64,000 bases of DNA, taken from positions 7,316,001 through 7,380,000 of the forward strand of contig NC_058153.1 in NCBI RefSeq assembly GCF_011075055.1, read 5' to 3'. The position numbers and the translations under genes are program-made. The notes under the pieces are model-generated. The model was not told the origin of the DNA, did not search any database, and saw only the letters and a program-made list of their open reading frames with translations. The stretch is from Mangifera indica. Taxonomy: Eukaryota > Streptophyta > Magnoliopsida > Sapindales > Anacardiaceae. Positions 33,620 through 45,208 of the stretch are shown in pieces; the stretch's first letter is position 1, and every line of letters starts with the position of its first letter.

Positions 33620-34960
33620 CCACATTTTCTAATAAAGGCCTTGGGGGGAGAACGACACTAACATAGTAAAGTTGGCCCTGTTGTATTATCTTCACATAGG
33701 GTTATTAAAAAGTGATTTGAGGAAAACGATTCTCCAAAAAATATTACAATTAGCTAATCATCTTGATAGCTTTAATGATACCTTTAAGGAGTACGAGTCT
33801 GGCAGATGACGTATCGAATGATCTGTGATAATACCTCCTGAATTTCTATGGATTCTGACCCTTGTAAAGAAGAAGGAAAACTTTATGAAACAATATGGTA
33901 TCATAGGGTTCTTGCTAGCTTTCTAAGTAATTGTGACATTTATTAATTTAAAAAAAATTGTGATTAAAATAGAGTTGATTTAATATGATTGTAATTTTAT
34001 AGAGTAACAGATTTAAGTTGAAATTATAGTTTTGGATATACAAGATATTGGACACATTACATTGATGGTTGGATATCACATCAATTTCAAGATCTACTCG
34101 GATGTTGAGGTGGCATATAAAAGACATCCCAAGTTGGGATGTTATCCTAACTATCTTTACTGAAGATGCAATAAGTAATAATTTGTTATTGATTAAAGTA
34201 TGAATAAAGTATAATAACAAAGTTTTCCTAAAAAGAATTCGCAAGATGATGTTAATTTCCTACTAGTTTTAACTCCAATGGGGAAAGTTGCAAAATGGTT
34301 TAACGATATTGTCCAATACACGAAGATGTCAAATAGATAGTCTTCTTCATCAACACCCTTTCCATCCTCATTAAAAGATGCATCATTGAGTCTTCCTAAT
34401 GTTACTTTTCTAGTCGCTGCTCTGCTTCATATCGAGGGCCTTGTTCAGCCTTTGGTCATTAATCCCACTAATGTCACTTAGTCCATTCCTATTGGCACCC
34501 TTGTTACAACCCTTATCTTCAAGCACATATCACCGGAGTGCTCTATTATTCCCCTTGCTACCGAGCACACATCAGACGATCCCTTCATCATTGGACGGGA
34601 TTTATCCATTTGTTACTTTGATATTGCATTGGCTTAATAGAGTAATCTTATCTTAGATCGGTTGACTTGTATAGAGGATAAGATGACTCGTATGGAGGAT
34701 AAAATGACTCGTATAGAGGATAAAATGACTCGTATAGAGGATAAGATGACTAGTATAAAGGACACACGATCTCATCTCGACATAGATACTGTCATATAGG
34801 TGAAAAAAATTATTGATATACCAAATATTTTTGTTATTTAAATATGCAAACATGTAAACCCTACAATAATTGTATAGGTTGTTACAGTCTTCTTGTGACG
34901 ATGATGACAAACCATTGAGAGAGGGTCCGACATTCACATCTTCACCTACCATCAAGATAA
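33620..34960 (+). repeat. Dispersed repeat, copy 1 (related to 62600-63990)
   Basis: Long diverged match to the gypsy-internal region at the right end of the window. Shared blocks include gttgtattatcttcac, gacatcccaagttggga (gacatcctaggatggga in the other copy), and a coding-like block VEVAYKRHPKLGCY against VEVLYERHPRMGCY. Later parts match too, including ctagtcgctgctctgctt and the acttgtatagaggata repeat area. No intact frame. Probably the internal part of a large LTR element, or something inserted in one. Confidence 0.6.
34663..34765 (+). repeat. 21-bp tandem repeat encoding heptads
   Basis: Nearly five units of gactcgtatagaggataaa plus two bases. In one frame it reads the heptad TRIEDKM repeatedly, which would form a coiled coil. 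A decayed counterpart lies at 63660-63720. The frame is short and lacks a visible gene around it. Confidence 0.85.
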
Positions 34961-36240
34961 GTACTAAACATTTTGATTTTATTGGAAATGATATTTTAGA
35001 AATAGTTTTAGTATTTTGTTAACTCGTGATTGTTGATATTGTTACAACGTCAGTTTTTTAATGAACCATTGAGAGAGGATCCTATATTGACTTTTGATAT
35101 GGATTATGAGAGATCATCATATGAGGTTTCCACATTGACACCTTCTATGATAGTTCAAGTAAGTATTACATCGTTTATAAATGTGATATCTTAATTCAAC
35201 ATTCATTTATCGATTAGCGATGTCCACATTGATCTCTTTTGGTCGATACACATGATTAACCAATATAAATCTGGTTATCAAAATTTGCCCTAAAGCTCAG
35301 GCCCCCACTTGCCTATGATGAGGTAATATCTAATTTGTATGACATATGTGTTGGTTATCCATATGCATACCAATTACATTTTTTATTATGACATTTAACC
35401 TCACATCTAACTGTGTCTGACTTGTGCACTTTAAACTAATATCCCTTCTTAAGAGCATTTCGAGTTACTGCATTAATAGCAGCTGTTAATCTGGAAATAA
35501 TATACCAATTTTTGGAGAATCACCATCTCTTTACACTTCTCAGCTTCTGGATGTAGATGACTAGTTAAAAAATTTAGGTAACCAATGAAATGCATCAATA
35601 CGAACATTCCCACTATCAGGATTTGTTTACGAGAAACTATTTATACCTCTAATATCTTCATTAATATGTGTCTTCTCTTTGAACTTTGATTCTTTGATAG
35701 GAATATCATGCATAACTTTTCCATCAAATTCAATCCAATTCAGAAATTTTTCTTTGTTACCACGAACAAATTCTTTTACACTATACAATACATCAACATG
35801 AACATCATTTGAGTATACAAAATATTCCTCAAAAAATTCTTGTTTCAGATTAATCTCGATATTTTGAATCCCTCTTAAACCAATCGCATATTTTGTGGAT
35901 AACTACTTAGCTCACCACCTTGTAAACTTTTATCTGCTTGTTGAACCTCATAACTATCATCATTAAGTGAAGTTGTTACAAAAATTGGAACACATTCTTT
36001 AAAGAGGATAGACAGACCATTAAGAACCTCAACATGTTCATCATTTGAAATTTCAACAGAGATATCTTTGTCAAGATGCCTTGGTTTCATGCTTATCTGA
36101 ATGTTAAATACATTTCAATCTATGTTACATTTTTTACTCACCATTTGGATTAATCCCTTAAATATTGTGTGCTCTAGAATTTTAATCAATTTCTTATTAC
36201 CTCCAATATATTTTATTATATTATCACCTATTTCTATCCT
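34961..36240. other. Unassigned sequence
   Basis: No recognised domain. A minus-strand frame at 36090-35875 (starting MKPRHLDKDIS) continues in other frames to about 35650 with acidic, Val/Asp-rich blocks. It may be a decayed coding segment, but I cannot name a family. Confidence 0.35.
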
Positions 36241-36252
36241 CCCCCCCCCCCC
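36241..36252. repeat. Poly-C tract
   Basis: Twelve consecutive C, unusual in such AT-rich sequence. Confidence 0.9.
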
Positions 36253-36483
36253 TGCCATATCTAATTTAAGTATATTATGTCATTTAGATTAATTTCACAA
36301 TAAAATATATAATCAACATAAAAACATGGTAAAAGAATGCTACTTATAGATTTGTGTTATATTATTTTATTATTAAGTTTAAATTTCATAATTTTATTTT
36401 TATTACACAATTATACCTATTTCATAATTTTATTACATATTGTGACTCTTAATATACTTTGATTAATTTGATACTAATTTTTT

Positions 36484-36640
36484 AAAATATCACTTTACCC
36501 TTATATTGTAAAATATCATTTTACCTCCAAATATTATCTAATATCTCTAACACTTTCATTATAAAATATCATTTTACCCCTAAATATTATCTAATATCTC
36601 TAACACTCTTTATTATAAAATATCATTTCACCCCTTGCTA
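36484..36640. repeat. Imperfect 53-54 bp tandem repeat
   Basis: The block aaaatatcattttacc, then aaatattatctaatatctc, then taacactttcatt recurs, with starts at about 36510, 36563 and 36617. A partial unit begins at 36484. Confidence 0.8.
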
Positions 36641-37448
36641 TAATAATTACAAAATACCCCCTATAATTTTTATCAATTTAATTTTTATCGACAACTCTAA
36701 TTTATTATATAAAAAAATTACATATAATTACATTATCAATAAAATAATAACGATTGAAGTTATAATATGTATAAATATGTCGATATCATGAACTTTTTTT
36801 TCTCGCTCAAAATCCTAATCACGAACTTCTTTTCTCTCTCTAAAAATCTCTTTCGAATAATAAATAAAATTATATATGTTAATAGATAAAGGAAGAGATA
36901 TGATTTGTATAGAATAAAGGAATATTAGTTTTACCTTTTTTTTTTATATTTAGCCTGTTTTCGTTTAAATCTTTTAAAATGTGAGTATTGTCATTTAAGC
37001 CATAAAATTATAGGTAAATTTTTTATTACCCATGAAAAATGGGTAATTTAATTAATATCCCCATTAAATTAGCTTTTTATTTTTAATAAATTTGCCCCTA
37101 ATTTATTTCTTCTAATCTCACCTTATTTAAATAGCAAGACTTTACATACTCTTTCCATCTTTCACTGCCATGATTTGTATAGATTTTTCACTTAGTAAAA
37201 CTTATTAAATTTTTTTAGGACCCATTTAACGTGTATAGGTTTCTTTCCTTGAAAAAAGTCTTGATTACATATATTTTGTTTGTTCCAAGATTTTAAGAAT
37301 CAATTTTGCATATTTAAGTTGCTATTTTCTTGTTTCTATGTGTTCATCGTACAACCTATTTAAAGGTTTTTACTTGTTGAATAAAATCTGTACATTTCCT
37401 CTTCTGTCATTTTTTGTTGTTCTTGTATGTTTTTTTTTTTAGTAACAG

Positions 37449-37460
37449 TGGTGTCATAGT
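37449..37460 (+). promoter_or_regulatory. Primer-binding site of the outer copia element
   Basis: TGGTGTCATAGT, a variant of TGGTATCAGAGC, lies about 55 bp upstream of a copia gag start. The preceding AT-rich sequence with a polyadenylation-like region (37200-37447) is probably the 5' LTR. Confidence 0.6.
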
Positions 37461-37512
37461 CATCCTAAAAAAGAGGGCAATAGTTTCTCTTCTTATAGCA
37501 AAATATTATTGA

Positions 37513-37888
37513 TGGCCTCTAAAAATTATATACAAGCTACAATTCTCCATTACGATCATTAGAACATATTGATGGAGAAGTTATTGAGATACAAGGAGTA
37601 TTGGCAAGTTGTTTCTAATGAAATACTCGAACCAACAACTAGCGCAACAGATACAGAAGTAAAAGGACTAAAGTTAAAAGATCTCGAAGCAAATAATTAT
37701 CTATTTTAGGTCATTGATCGTTCAATCTTGGAGGCAATTTTTTGCAAAGATACTTTCAAACATCTTTGGGATTTCATGAAGAACAAGTATCAAGGTTTGA
37801 CAAAAGCAAAGAGGCAACAACTTGAAGCATTTTGTACAGAGTTTGAAACGCTTCAAATGAAGTTTGGTGAGTCAATTACAAATTACTT
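37513..37888 (+). pseudogene. Outer copia gag, first part
   Basis: UBN2-type gag starting MASKNYIQ. It continues with RYKEYWQVV, LEANNYLF, IDRSILEAIF, LWDFMKNKYQGLTKAKR and FETLQMKFGESITNYF. Stops occur near 37560 and 37708. The frame is cut exactly after TNYF by the inverted copia insertion at 37889 and resumes at 42915. Confidence 0.88.
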
Positions 37889-38712
37889 TGAAAAACCCCA
37901 AAAGGCTAATAATCCTAGAAGGAGGTGAATAAGATTATTTAAAACTTTTAACCAAATTTATAATCAAACACAACCAATCAAAGAAATTTAACAAAATGTC
38001 CAAACAATAAAGCACAAATTATATTCAATTTTGAAAAAACTCTTGAAAAAATATTTGATCAAACTCAATCATTTAACAATTTCAACAAGGATAATTTAGA
38101 GTCTTAGATGACTAGAATAGCTCAAACGACTATTGGTTGGGATAATGTATCCATTGAGCTTTGAAGATGATGTTTTGGTCTTGAAAACATGACGGGACAG
38201 GCTTCCTTTTATACATTCCAACTTTGGTGCCTTTGAATCAAACATCTAACGATTGAATTTTTTCAAACACGTCACTCGGGGGACATCATTCCTTTTGTGG
38301 GACAGGTGTCTTGCCTTGCACCTTCAAAATTCCAAAATACTTCATACATGAAAGGACAAGCAAAGGAATGGGTGTCCCACCATTTTGACTTTGCTGACCA
38401 TCCCAAATTAACTTTTGAATGCATGGAGAGGGACAGGCATCATATGGTTGTCTTCCAATCTGGAATAGGCAACCTTATCTATTTGACAAAAATTTTTGAG
38501 AGCTCCTGACTTATAAGGATAGGCATAGGATAGTCAAAGGAACTGGTATCCCACAAAGGATGAGTATCCCATATCTGAAAAATTGAAAATATAAATTTCA
38601 TCCATCTTTTGGTCAAAAGAATTTTATGTTATAGACTTAATTAGCTCATTAAATATTAATTAATAATTTTAAACTTAGTTTTGACATAATCAAAACACTT
38701 AGAAGTTCAACA
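37889..38712 (-). repeat. 3' LTR (element orientation) of the nested copia
   Basis: Matches 41580-42909 in order, including agctcctgacttataagga / agctcttgacttgtaagga and the end gaagttcaaca. An A/G-rich tract (minus strand AAAAAAAGAGAAGAT) directly precedes it at 38713-38727, the expected polypurine tract. Confidence 0.85.
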
Positions 38713-39976
38713 ATCTTCTCTTTTTTTATTGATGATAAAACTTAAGTTTAAGTATTAAAAAACAAGTGAAAAATATTTGAAAATCTTTTGAAAGATTTAG
38801 AGCTCCCTTTATTTTAACAATACAATTCAATTTGGTATTCAATTTTTTTATATAAATTTGAACATTTTTATTTTAAAAAGAAAACCAAAATCTCCCCCTT
38901 TTATAGCCATTTAACCTTTTCAAAAAAATCAATTTCAATTAAACCATTTTAAGTTATAAACTTATTTCATAACCATTTAAACTTAACCAATCTCTCCCCT
39001 TTTTCATCCAAAATCAGAAGGCAATAATAAGAAAAAATAAATTAAAGCTCAATTTTCATTTGATTTACAATTTAAGAGTAAAACAATACCAATTTGAAAA
39101 CTTACTCTCCCTTAGTTAATATTTATATGTTCCCTCTTTAACACATGAAATTATTCAATCAATTCAAATGCATCATTTAAATATTATCATCATCATATTA
39201 ATAAACATTTAATCAAAAGTATATCAAAGAGTATACATTCATATGAACATGTCAATTTACCTATAAAAGATACAAAATTTAAAACATCCCATGAAACATA
39301 TTGATCAAATATAAAGAGAATGTATCAAAGATCAAAGCTTAAGAGCAATATTCATTCGAGCTTTTAATTTCAATCAACCAACCAAGCTTAAATGCACACA
39401 TTCAAGCATCCAACCAACTAAACAAACAATACTATATGGTTATTAAATTCAAAGAAATGTTTAGGTACTTACTCAACATCCCAAGCTTTTAATTTGAAGA
39501 ATTTTAACATTTAAAGTGTCTTGGTGCTCGCATCTCCATTTCTCGAATATGTGTCTAGCATAGCTATTCATTTTGCAATATTTGATTCCACTGCTACAAG
39601 ATACACCTACAATGAAATTTATGACTTCTTTGGTCTCAAATGGTCTTAGATCCATCAAGGTTAGTCTTCAATGTCCCTTTAAGAACTCAAACCTTCTTTA
39701 CTTTAAATGGTTTTTCATTCTTAATTGGACACATTTTAACATTATAACCAATAAAAGTACAAAATTTGTATTTTAAATGAAATAAATGATCATTTTTTAA
39801 TGGTCTACATGATTTTATGAAAGAATTATTTTTATTATACCCTAGGCCTTCCTTTTTTAATGCACATCTTTAAAATGCAAATATCTCATCTAATCTTTTT
39901 GTGTCTATCTTGAATTCTAAAATCTCATTGGAGTTAGTCACGTTTTTTCAAGCAATGCATCATTTTCACTTCTAAG

Positions 39977-40550
39977 TAGGGCTGGACTCGAGTCGAGCCA
40001 GCTCGAGCTCGGCTCGGTCAAGCCCAAAACTAGTCGGGCTTGGCTCGGCTCGATTGAGCTTGAGCCGAGCTCCAACTGGCTCGGTAGATTTTTTTTTAAA
40101 TTTTTTATACAAAACGATATCATTTTGATCAATATATATTAAAAACGATATCGTTTTGATAACGAAAAACAAGCTGAGCCTAGCCGAGCCGAGTTAAGCT
40201 CGAACCGAACTCGAGCCACCTATATATGTAAGGCTGGATTCGAGTCAAGCCAAACTCGGCTCGGTTCATATATGGGCGGCTCGAGTTCAGCTTAAGCTCG
40301 ACTCTACTCGGCTCGACTCATTTTTCGTTATCAAAACGGTATCTTTTTTAATATATATTGATCAAAACGACGTTGTTTTGTATAAAAAATTTAAAAAAAA
40401 AATTCTACCGAGCTAACTCGAGCTCGATCAAGCCAAGCCAAGCCCGACTCATTTCAGGCTTGATCGAGCCAAGCTCAAGTTGGCTCGGCTCAAGTCCAGC
40501 CCTACATATATAAACTAAGCCGAGCTCGAATCGGCTCGAATCCAGCCCTA
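39977..40550. mobile_element. Foldback hAT-type MITE in the nested copia
   Basis: A 574-bp element with a perfect 8-bp target duplication CTTCTAAG (39969-39976 and 40551-40558). The ends are TAGGGCTGGACTCGAG and, reverse-complemented, TAGGGCTGGATTCGAG. The whole element is a large inverted repeat centred near 40240. The arms are dense in GAGCTCG / GGCTCGG motifs, with aaaacgatatcgttttgat units in the middle. It has no coding capacity. TSD length and ends suit the hAT superfamily. Confidence 0.92.
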
Positions 40551-40569
40551 CTTCTAAGATTTTCTAACT

Positions 40570-41550
40570 CATTTAATGCTAAAATCTTTCCATTTTTAAT
40601 TAATTCAAGTTTTTTCTTGATTTTAACATGCTCACTAATGAGATTTTCATGATCATTCTTAACACATGTCAATTATTTTCTCAAAGATTTATTTTTGGCA
40701 TGCATACATTTATATTCATCCATTAAACAATCAAATGTTTATTGCAATTCATTAAAAGAGTAAAAGTTAGAGTTATTACCCTCTTCTCCAATTCGCTCAT
40801 TGTCATGAAGCATAGATTGACTTTTTCATACTCCAACTCACTTTTATTACTAGAATTGCCACTTGTATGCCAAGTGGCCACAAACACCTTCTTTTTGAGT
40901 TTCTTCTTTTTTCTCTTCTTCATAAGTTGAGCACATTCTTGTCATACGTGATTGGGCTTCTTACATTTATAGCATATTACTTTATCGTCACTATTGTCCT
41001 TGTATTTTTATTTGGAGAAGTTTTTGCCTTTACTTCTTGAAAGGAATTTTTTGAACTTTCTTGTAAGAAGATTCACATCTTCCTCGTCCATTGAAGAATA
41101 ATCATTATTATTTTTTGTCTTCAAGATAATATTCTTCTTTGATATGGTCTCCTCCCCCTTGGCCTTTTTCTTCATCTTAAATGTCAATAGGCTTCCAATG
41201 AGCTCATGCATGCCCATTTTGCTCAAATCTTTTGATTCTTCAATAGCATTCACTTTCATGCTCCATGATTCTTGCAACAATGGAAGAATCTTCTTTATTA
41301 GCTCAATGGTCTCAAACTTCCTTCCAAGTCCTATAAAATAATTTACCAAGTTTAAGAACCTCTTGTATATGTCAGTTATATCTTTTCAATCAAGTTTGAG
41401 AACAAATCGTATTCCTAGAAAAGAAGCTCAATTTTAGACTCCTTCAATTGACTTGTACATTCATGAGTGGTTTGAAGAATAATCCATATCTCTTGAGTTG
41501 AATCACATGAGGAAACATGATTAAATTCAGTTGAATATAATGCACAAACT
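40570..41550 (-). pseudogene. gag of the nested copia
   Basis: Read from 41550 downwards: CDSTQEIWIILQTTHECTSQLKESKI, split as TQEIWIILQTTHE and CTSQLKESKIELLF (UBN2-type gag). Then come KKILPLLQESW, AIEESKDLSKMGMHELIGSL, and LLTRKFKKFLSRSKGK. Next is a zinc knuckle CYKCKKPNHV, stop, QEC near 40940-40980 (CX2CX4HX4C, with the Arg codon CGA turned into TGA). A lysine-rich linker MKKRKKKKLKKK and coiled-coil-like sequence follow towards 40570. The N-terminus is missing at the LTR junction, and several frameshifts are present. Confidence 0.85.
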
Positions 41551-42909
41551 ACATTCAAGCATAACCAATCAAATAAATTCAACAAAATGTCCAAACAATT
41601 ATGCACAAACTATATTCAAAACTTATTAAAGCATACAATACATATGTAGGTATAAACTATGCTTAATAACTTATCACAAACACAACACAATTGAAAAAAC
41701 TCTCAAACAATTATTTGATCAAACTCAATCACTTAAGCAATTTCACCAAGGATAATTAAACAAAATCAATATTTAACAAATTTTCAAGCACACAACATCA
41801 ATATATAAAAAACTCAAAGTAAAAAAAAAAAAAAAGGTAGAATTTCTCAATAGTTTAGAGTGATTTGGAGTTTTTCTTTTCAAGGCTCCTACGTCTATTT
41901 CTTCAAACAACTTGCTTGAAGTTTCACTCATAAAGATATTGTCTATTTATAATAGTTCTCTAGGATTTTGCCCATGTTCACTAATTGATTTGGGATTACA
42001 CTCAACTCAATAGTTATCTGAGATTTTGCCCACCATAATAGTTATCCAAAATTTAGCTAAAGTTTGTATGAATACAGAAAGATTGAATGTAAATGCCTCT
42101 ACAAGGCTAATACAAAGAATAAGTGTAGGGTGTCTCTTGATGATATAAGTTATAAACTTTTGGAGAGAATTTTGGAAAAAAGAAAAATATAAGATTTTAT
42201 ATTAGTAATCTTTAACTTATTCCTCTTCAAAGAGTCTTCAATTTATAGTTTTAGATGGCTGGTATGACTCAAATGACCATTGGTTAGGATAATGTATGTA
42301 TTAAACTTCAAAAATAATGTTTAGGCATTGAAAACATGATAGGAAAAGCATCCTATATTAACGGATTGGTGTTTTCTTATGCATTCTGCCTTTGACAACT
42401 TTGAATCAGACATCTAGTGGTTGAATTTTTTGTAACGTGCCACTTGAGGGACCCACGTCCCCTTTATTAAGTCTTGCCTTACACTTTTAGAATTCTAGAA
42501 TGATTTAAACATGAAAAGATGAACAAGAGACAAGAAAAGGAATAGGTATCCCACCATGTTGACTTTGTTAACCATCCTAAATTAGCTTTCGAATGCATTA
42601 GAGAGGGATAAACATTACATGGTCATCTTTCATTCATGGATGGGCATCCCTTCATTTGAAACAGACGTCTCTATTTATGTGACAAAAATTTTCAAGAGCT
42701 CTTGACTTGTAAGGACAGGCATGAGATAGTAAGAGGAACCGACATCCTATATTTAGAGACAAGGTCTCATATATGAAAAAATGAAAACATAAATTTTGTC
42801 CATCTTTCGATCATAAGAATTTTATATCACAAACTTAATTAACTTATTAAATGTTAATTAACAATTTTAAACTTAATTTTATCATAATCAAAACACTAGA
42901 AGTCCAACA
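41550..42909 (-). repeat. 5' LTR (element orientation) of the nested copia
   Basis: Its left limit is uncertain because the LTR end, primer-binding site and gag start appear deleted near 41550. It is longer than its partner, which lacks the middle block. Confidence 0.75.
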
Positions 42910-42914
42910 TACTT

Positions 42915-43640
42915 CTCACAAATCATGTTAATTGGCAACAAGATGTGGATCCATGTAGATAAATTAGAAGTTTTACCATTGTCGAGAAGACACTCTGATT
43001 CATAATACCTTTTTTTTAATGTGTTATAGAGGAGTCAAAGAATATCAATGAACTTTCACTTGATGAACTACAAAGTTCCTTATTGATTCATGAATAGAAG
43101 CTCAATTACCAAGATAAGGATGAGTAAGCATTGCAAGTTTCTACCAACAATTAGTCTTCAGTTTCAAATAAAACAAAGAGGAGCAAAGGCAAAAGATCAA
43201 AGGGTTACAAGAATCACTTGCAACAATCAAATTCTCAAGGAAAAGGAAAGGAACACAACAAATCTCACAAGGGTACTCACAACCTAAATTCAAGAGACAA
43301 GTCTCACATTGAGTGTTATTGATGTTATAGGTATAGACATTACAAGTATGAATGTCAAACTAACTTGTCCAAGAACAATGGAGAAATACCAAATTTTGTA
43401 GAGAATAAGGAGGAGATTACCCATTTAACGATCTATCATTTATGAAAAAAACCAACAAGTACATGTGGTGATTAAACACTGGTGAAACAATCATATGTGT
43501 GGATACAAGTTAGCTTTCTCAACTTTAGATTAAACATATCAAGATAATGTGAAGTTTGGAGATATTTCTAAAGTTTCAGTCATGGGAAAAGGATATGTAA
43601 TGATTCAAACCAAAGATAACGTTAAAGGAAATAGTGAAGA
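42915..43640 (+). pseudogene. Outer copia gag and protease, second part
   Basis: Continues the gag of 37513-37888: NKMWIHVDKLE, VEKTL, then CVIEESKNINELSLDELQSS near 43015-43080. A zinc knuckle CYRCYRYRHYKYEC lies near 43320-43360 (CX2CX4HX4C). A protease-like LNTGETIICVD follows near 43475, and VKFGDISKVSVMGKGYVMIQ near 43550-43610. Homology stops near 43640, and integrase and RT are not found, so the outer element is 3'-truncated. Confidence 0.85.
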
Positions 43641-45208
43641 AGAAGGATGGAAAAACAGCATGCATATAGAGAAACCATGAATCAAAACATGTATAAAGAA
43701 CATAAGAGAAGGTTAAGTCATTTTACCTACTTCTTTGCCTCTTACATGGTATAAGATGATAGAATTAGTCCCTCAAAAGTAAGATCTCCAAAGAAAATAC
43801 ACCACTAACCTCTTTCTTACCTTGACCGAAACTTGTAAAGAGAAGGGAGAGAGAATTTCTTTTTTGTGAGAGAAAGCTAAAGGCTTAAAATGAATTAATT
43901 ATTTCAAAATGAACTAAAAGCCATCTTTTTATAATAGTGGCCAATATGTAATTTTGAAATTCTATTTGACCTATTAAATTCTTAATTTGAAGTTTTGTCA
44001 TGTATGTGTATTAATTATATACCTTAGCCATCCAAATTTCATCTCACAAACATCTTAACTTTTAAAATGTTATCTTTCCACCCATATAACATTTTATATG
44101 ATTTTATTATCTTTTGGAAGGTGCTAGCCTATCCCAAATAATTAATTCTTCCTCTCAAAAGCTTAATTTATTGGTGTGATATTTTAGGTTCATCATGGTG
44201 TAGTCGTAAGTCCTTTTTTGGATAATCCAAAAGTGCCTTCGAAAAATCAACAACTGTGGTAAACACATAAGAATGTGTCATAGCTCTTAAACCATGATGA
44301 AAAAACACTTCATCAAACCTAATATCTTCAATCATACATTTTGTATAAGTGATATCCTTTCGTTATCCAATCTAGATTGATTTTGGACTAATCGATCATC
44401 AAAGCCTTAATTTTGATTTTATATGAATCATTAATTAATATGTTTGAAACTTGTCATCACAAACATCATTCATATGACTTTCATTATACTCTGGCTAGAG
44501 ATTTTGATTTTGATTTTGATTTCTAATATTTAATGATGTTTGCTTTTGAAACTTAGATTTGAATCAAACCAATGGATACTCAGAACCCAATACTTTCAAA
44601 GTCAATAGATCTCATCTTGATCATCATATGTCTCTATATACAAATAACACATTTCCAAGTATCTTCTTGTATGGAATATGGTTATTCTTGTATTTATACA
44701 CCATATATATCATACACATTTGTATCAAATTCAACCATAACATCTCAGGTCAAAGGACTATTTCTTACACTAGTATAATTATACAAAAAGTCATTGATTA
44801 TGATTTAATGATCATGTGACTTATTGTTATTGGTCACGTTCGAACAAACGGTTTTCTACCAGTTAATCCATATTAATGTCTGAATGATATGACTATCACT
44901 GTCACTTACACTAATATCATCTCACGACATTCAACGAAGGCATTCAATATGCCTACTATATGATATAATTGCCCAACTTATAATATGTCAATAGAGAATA
45001 ATTCAATGATTCAATATATATATATTAAATGAGTCATCCAGATAGTTCATATACATACTTTATATTAACACAAATAAAGGAAGCAGTTTATGCATATAAA
45101 CAAAAGGCACTATTTGTTTTTATTAACAAACTATTACAAGTGTGCATACAAGATAAAATATCTTGAAACCAATAACATAAATGGTTCTTAGGGCATGCAC
45201 CAACAAAT
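43641..45208 (-). repeat. LTR-like sequence, minus orientation
   Basis: The right end, reverse-complemented, reads TGTTGGTGCATGCCCTAAGA, a common beginning of plant LTRs. The interior has AT-rich, LTR-like sequence with no frame. I could not find the matching left end or a target duplication, so whether it is a solo LTR or a fragment is open. Confidence 0.5.

Larger units (their letters stand above)
37889..42909 (-). mobile_element. Copia retrotransposon nested in reverse orientation
   Basis: A 5021-bp insertion with a perfect 5-bp target duplication TACTT (37884-37888 and 42910-42914). Removing it restores the gag reading TNYFSQIM across the junction. LTRs lie at 37889-38712 and at about 41550-42909. 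On the minus strand both start TGTTG (TGTTGAACTTC and TGTTGGACTTC). The right LTR carries a block of several hundred bp (about 41780-42240) missing from the left. Only gag is visible inside; protease, integrase and RT are absent, so the copy is internally deleted or non-autonomous. Confidence 0.9.

Noticed and set aside
34653..34955. Minus-strand frame with repeated LYTSH units as a repeat protein
   Set aside because: It is the antisense reading of the 21-bp tandem repeat; the plus strand gives the more plausible heptad, and neither sits in an intact gene.
36241..36252. Poly-C tract as a regulatory i-motif or quadruplex
   Set aside because: A single 12-base run without spaced C or G blocks; more likely a slippage tract or an assembly artefact.
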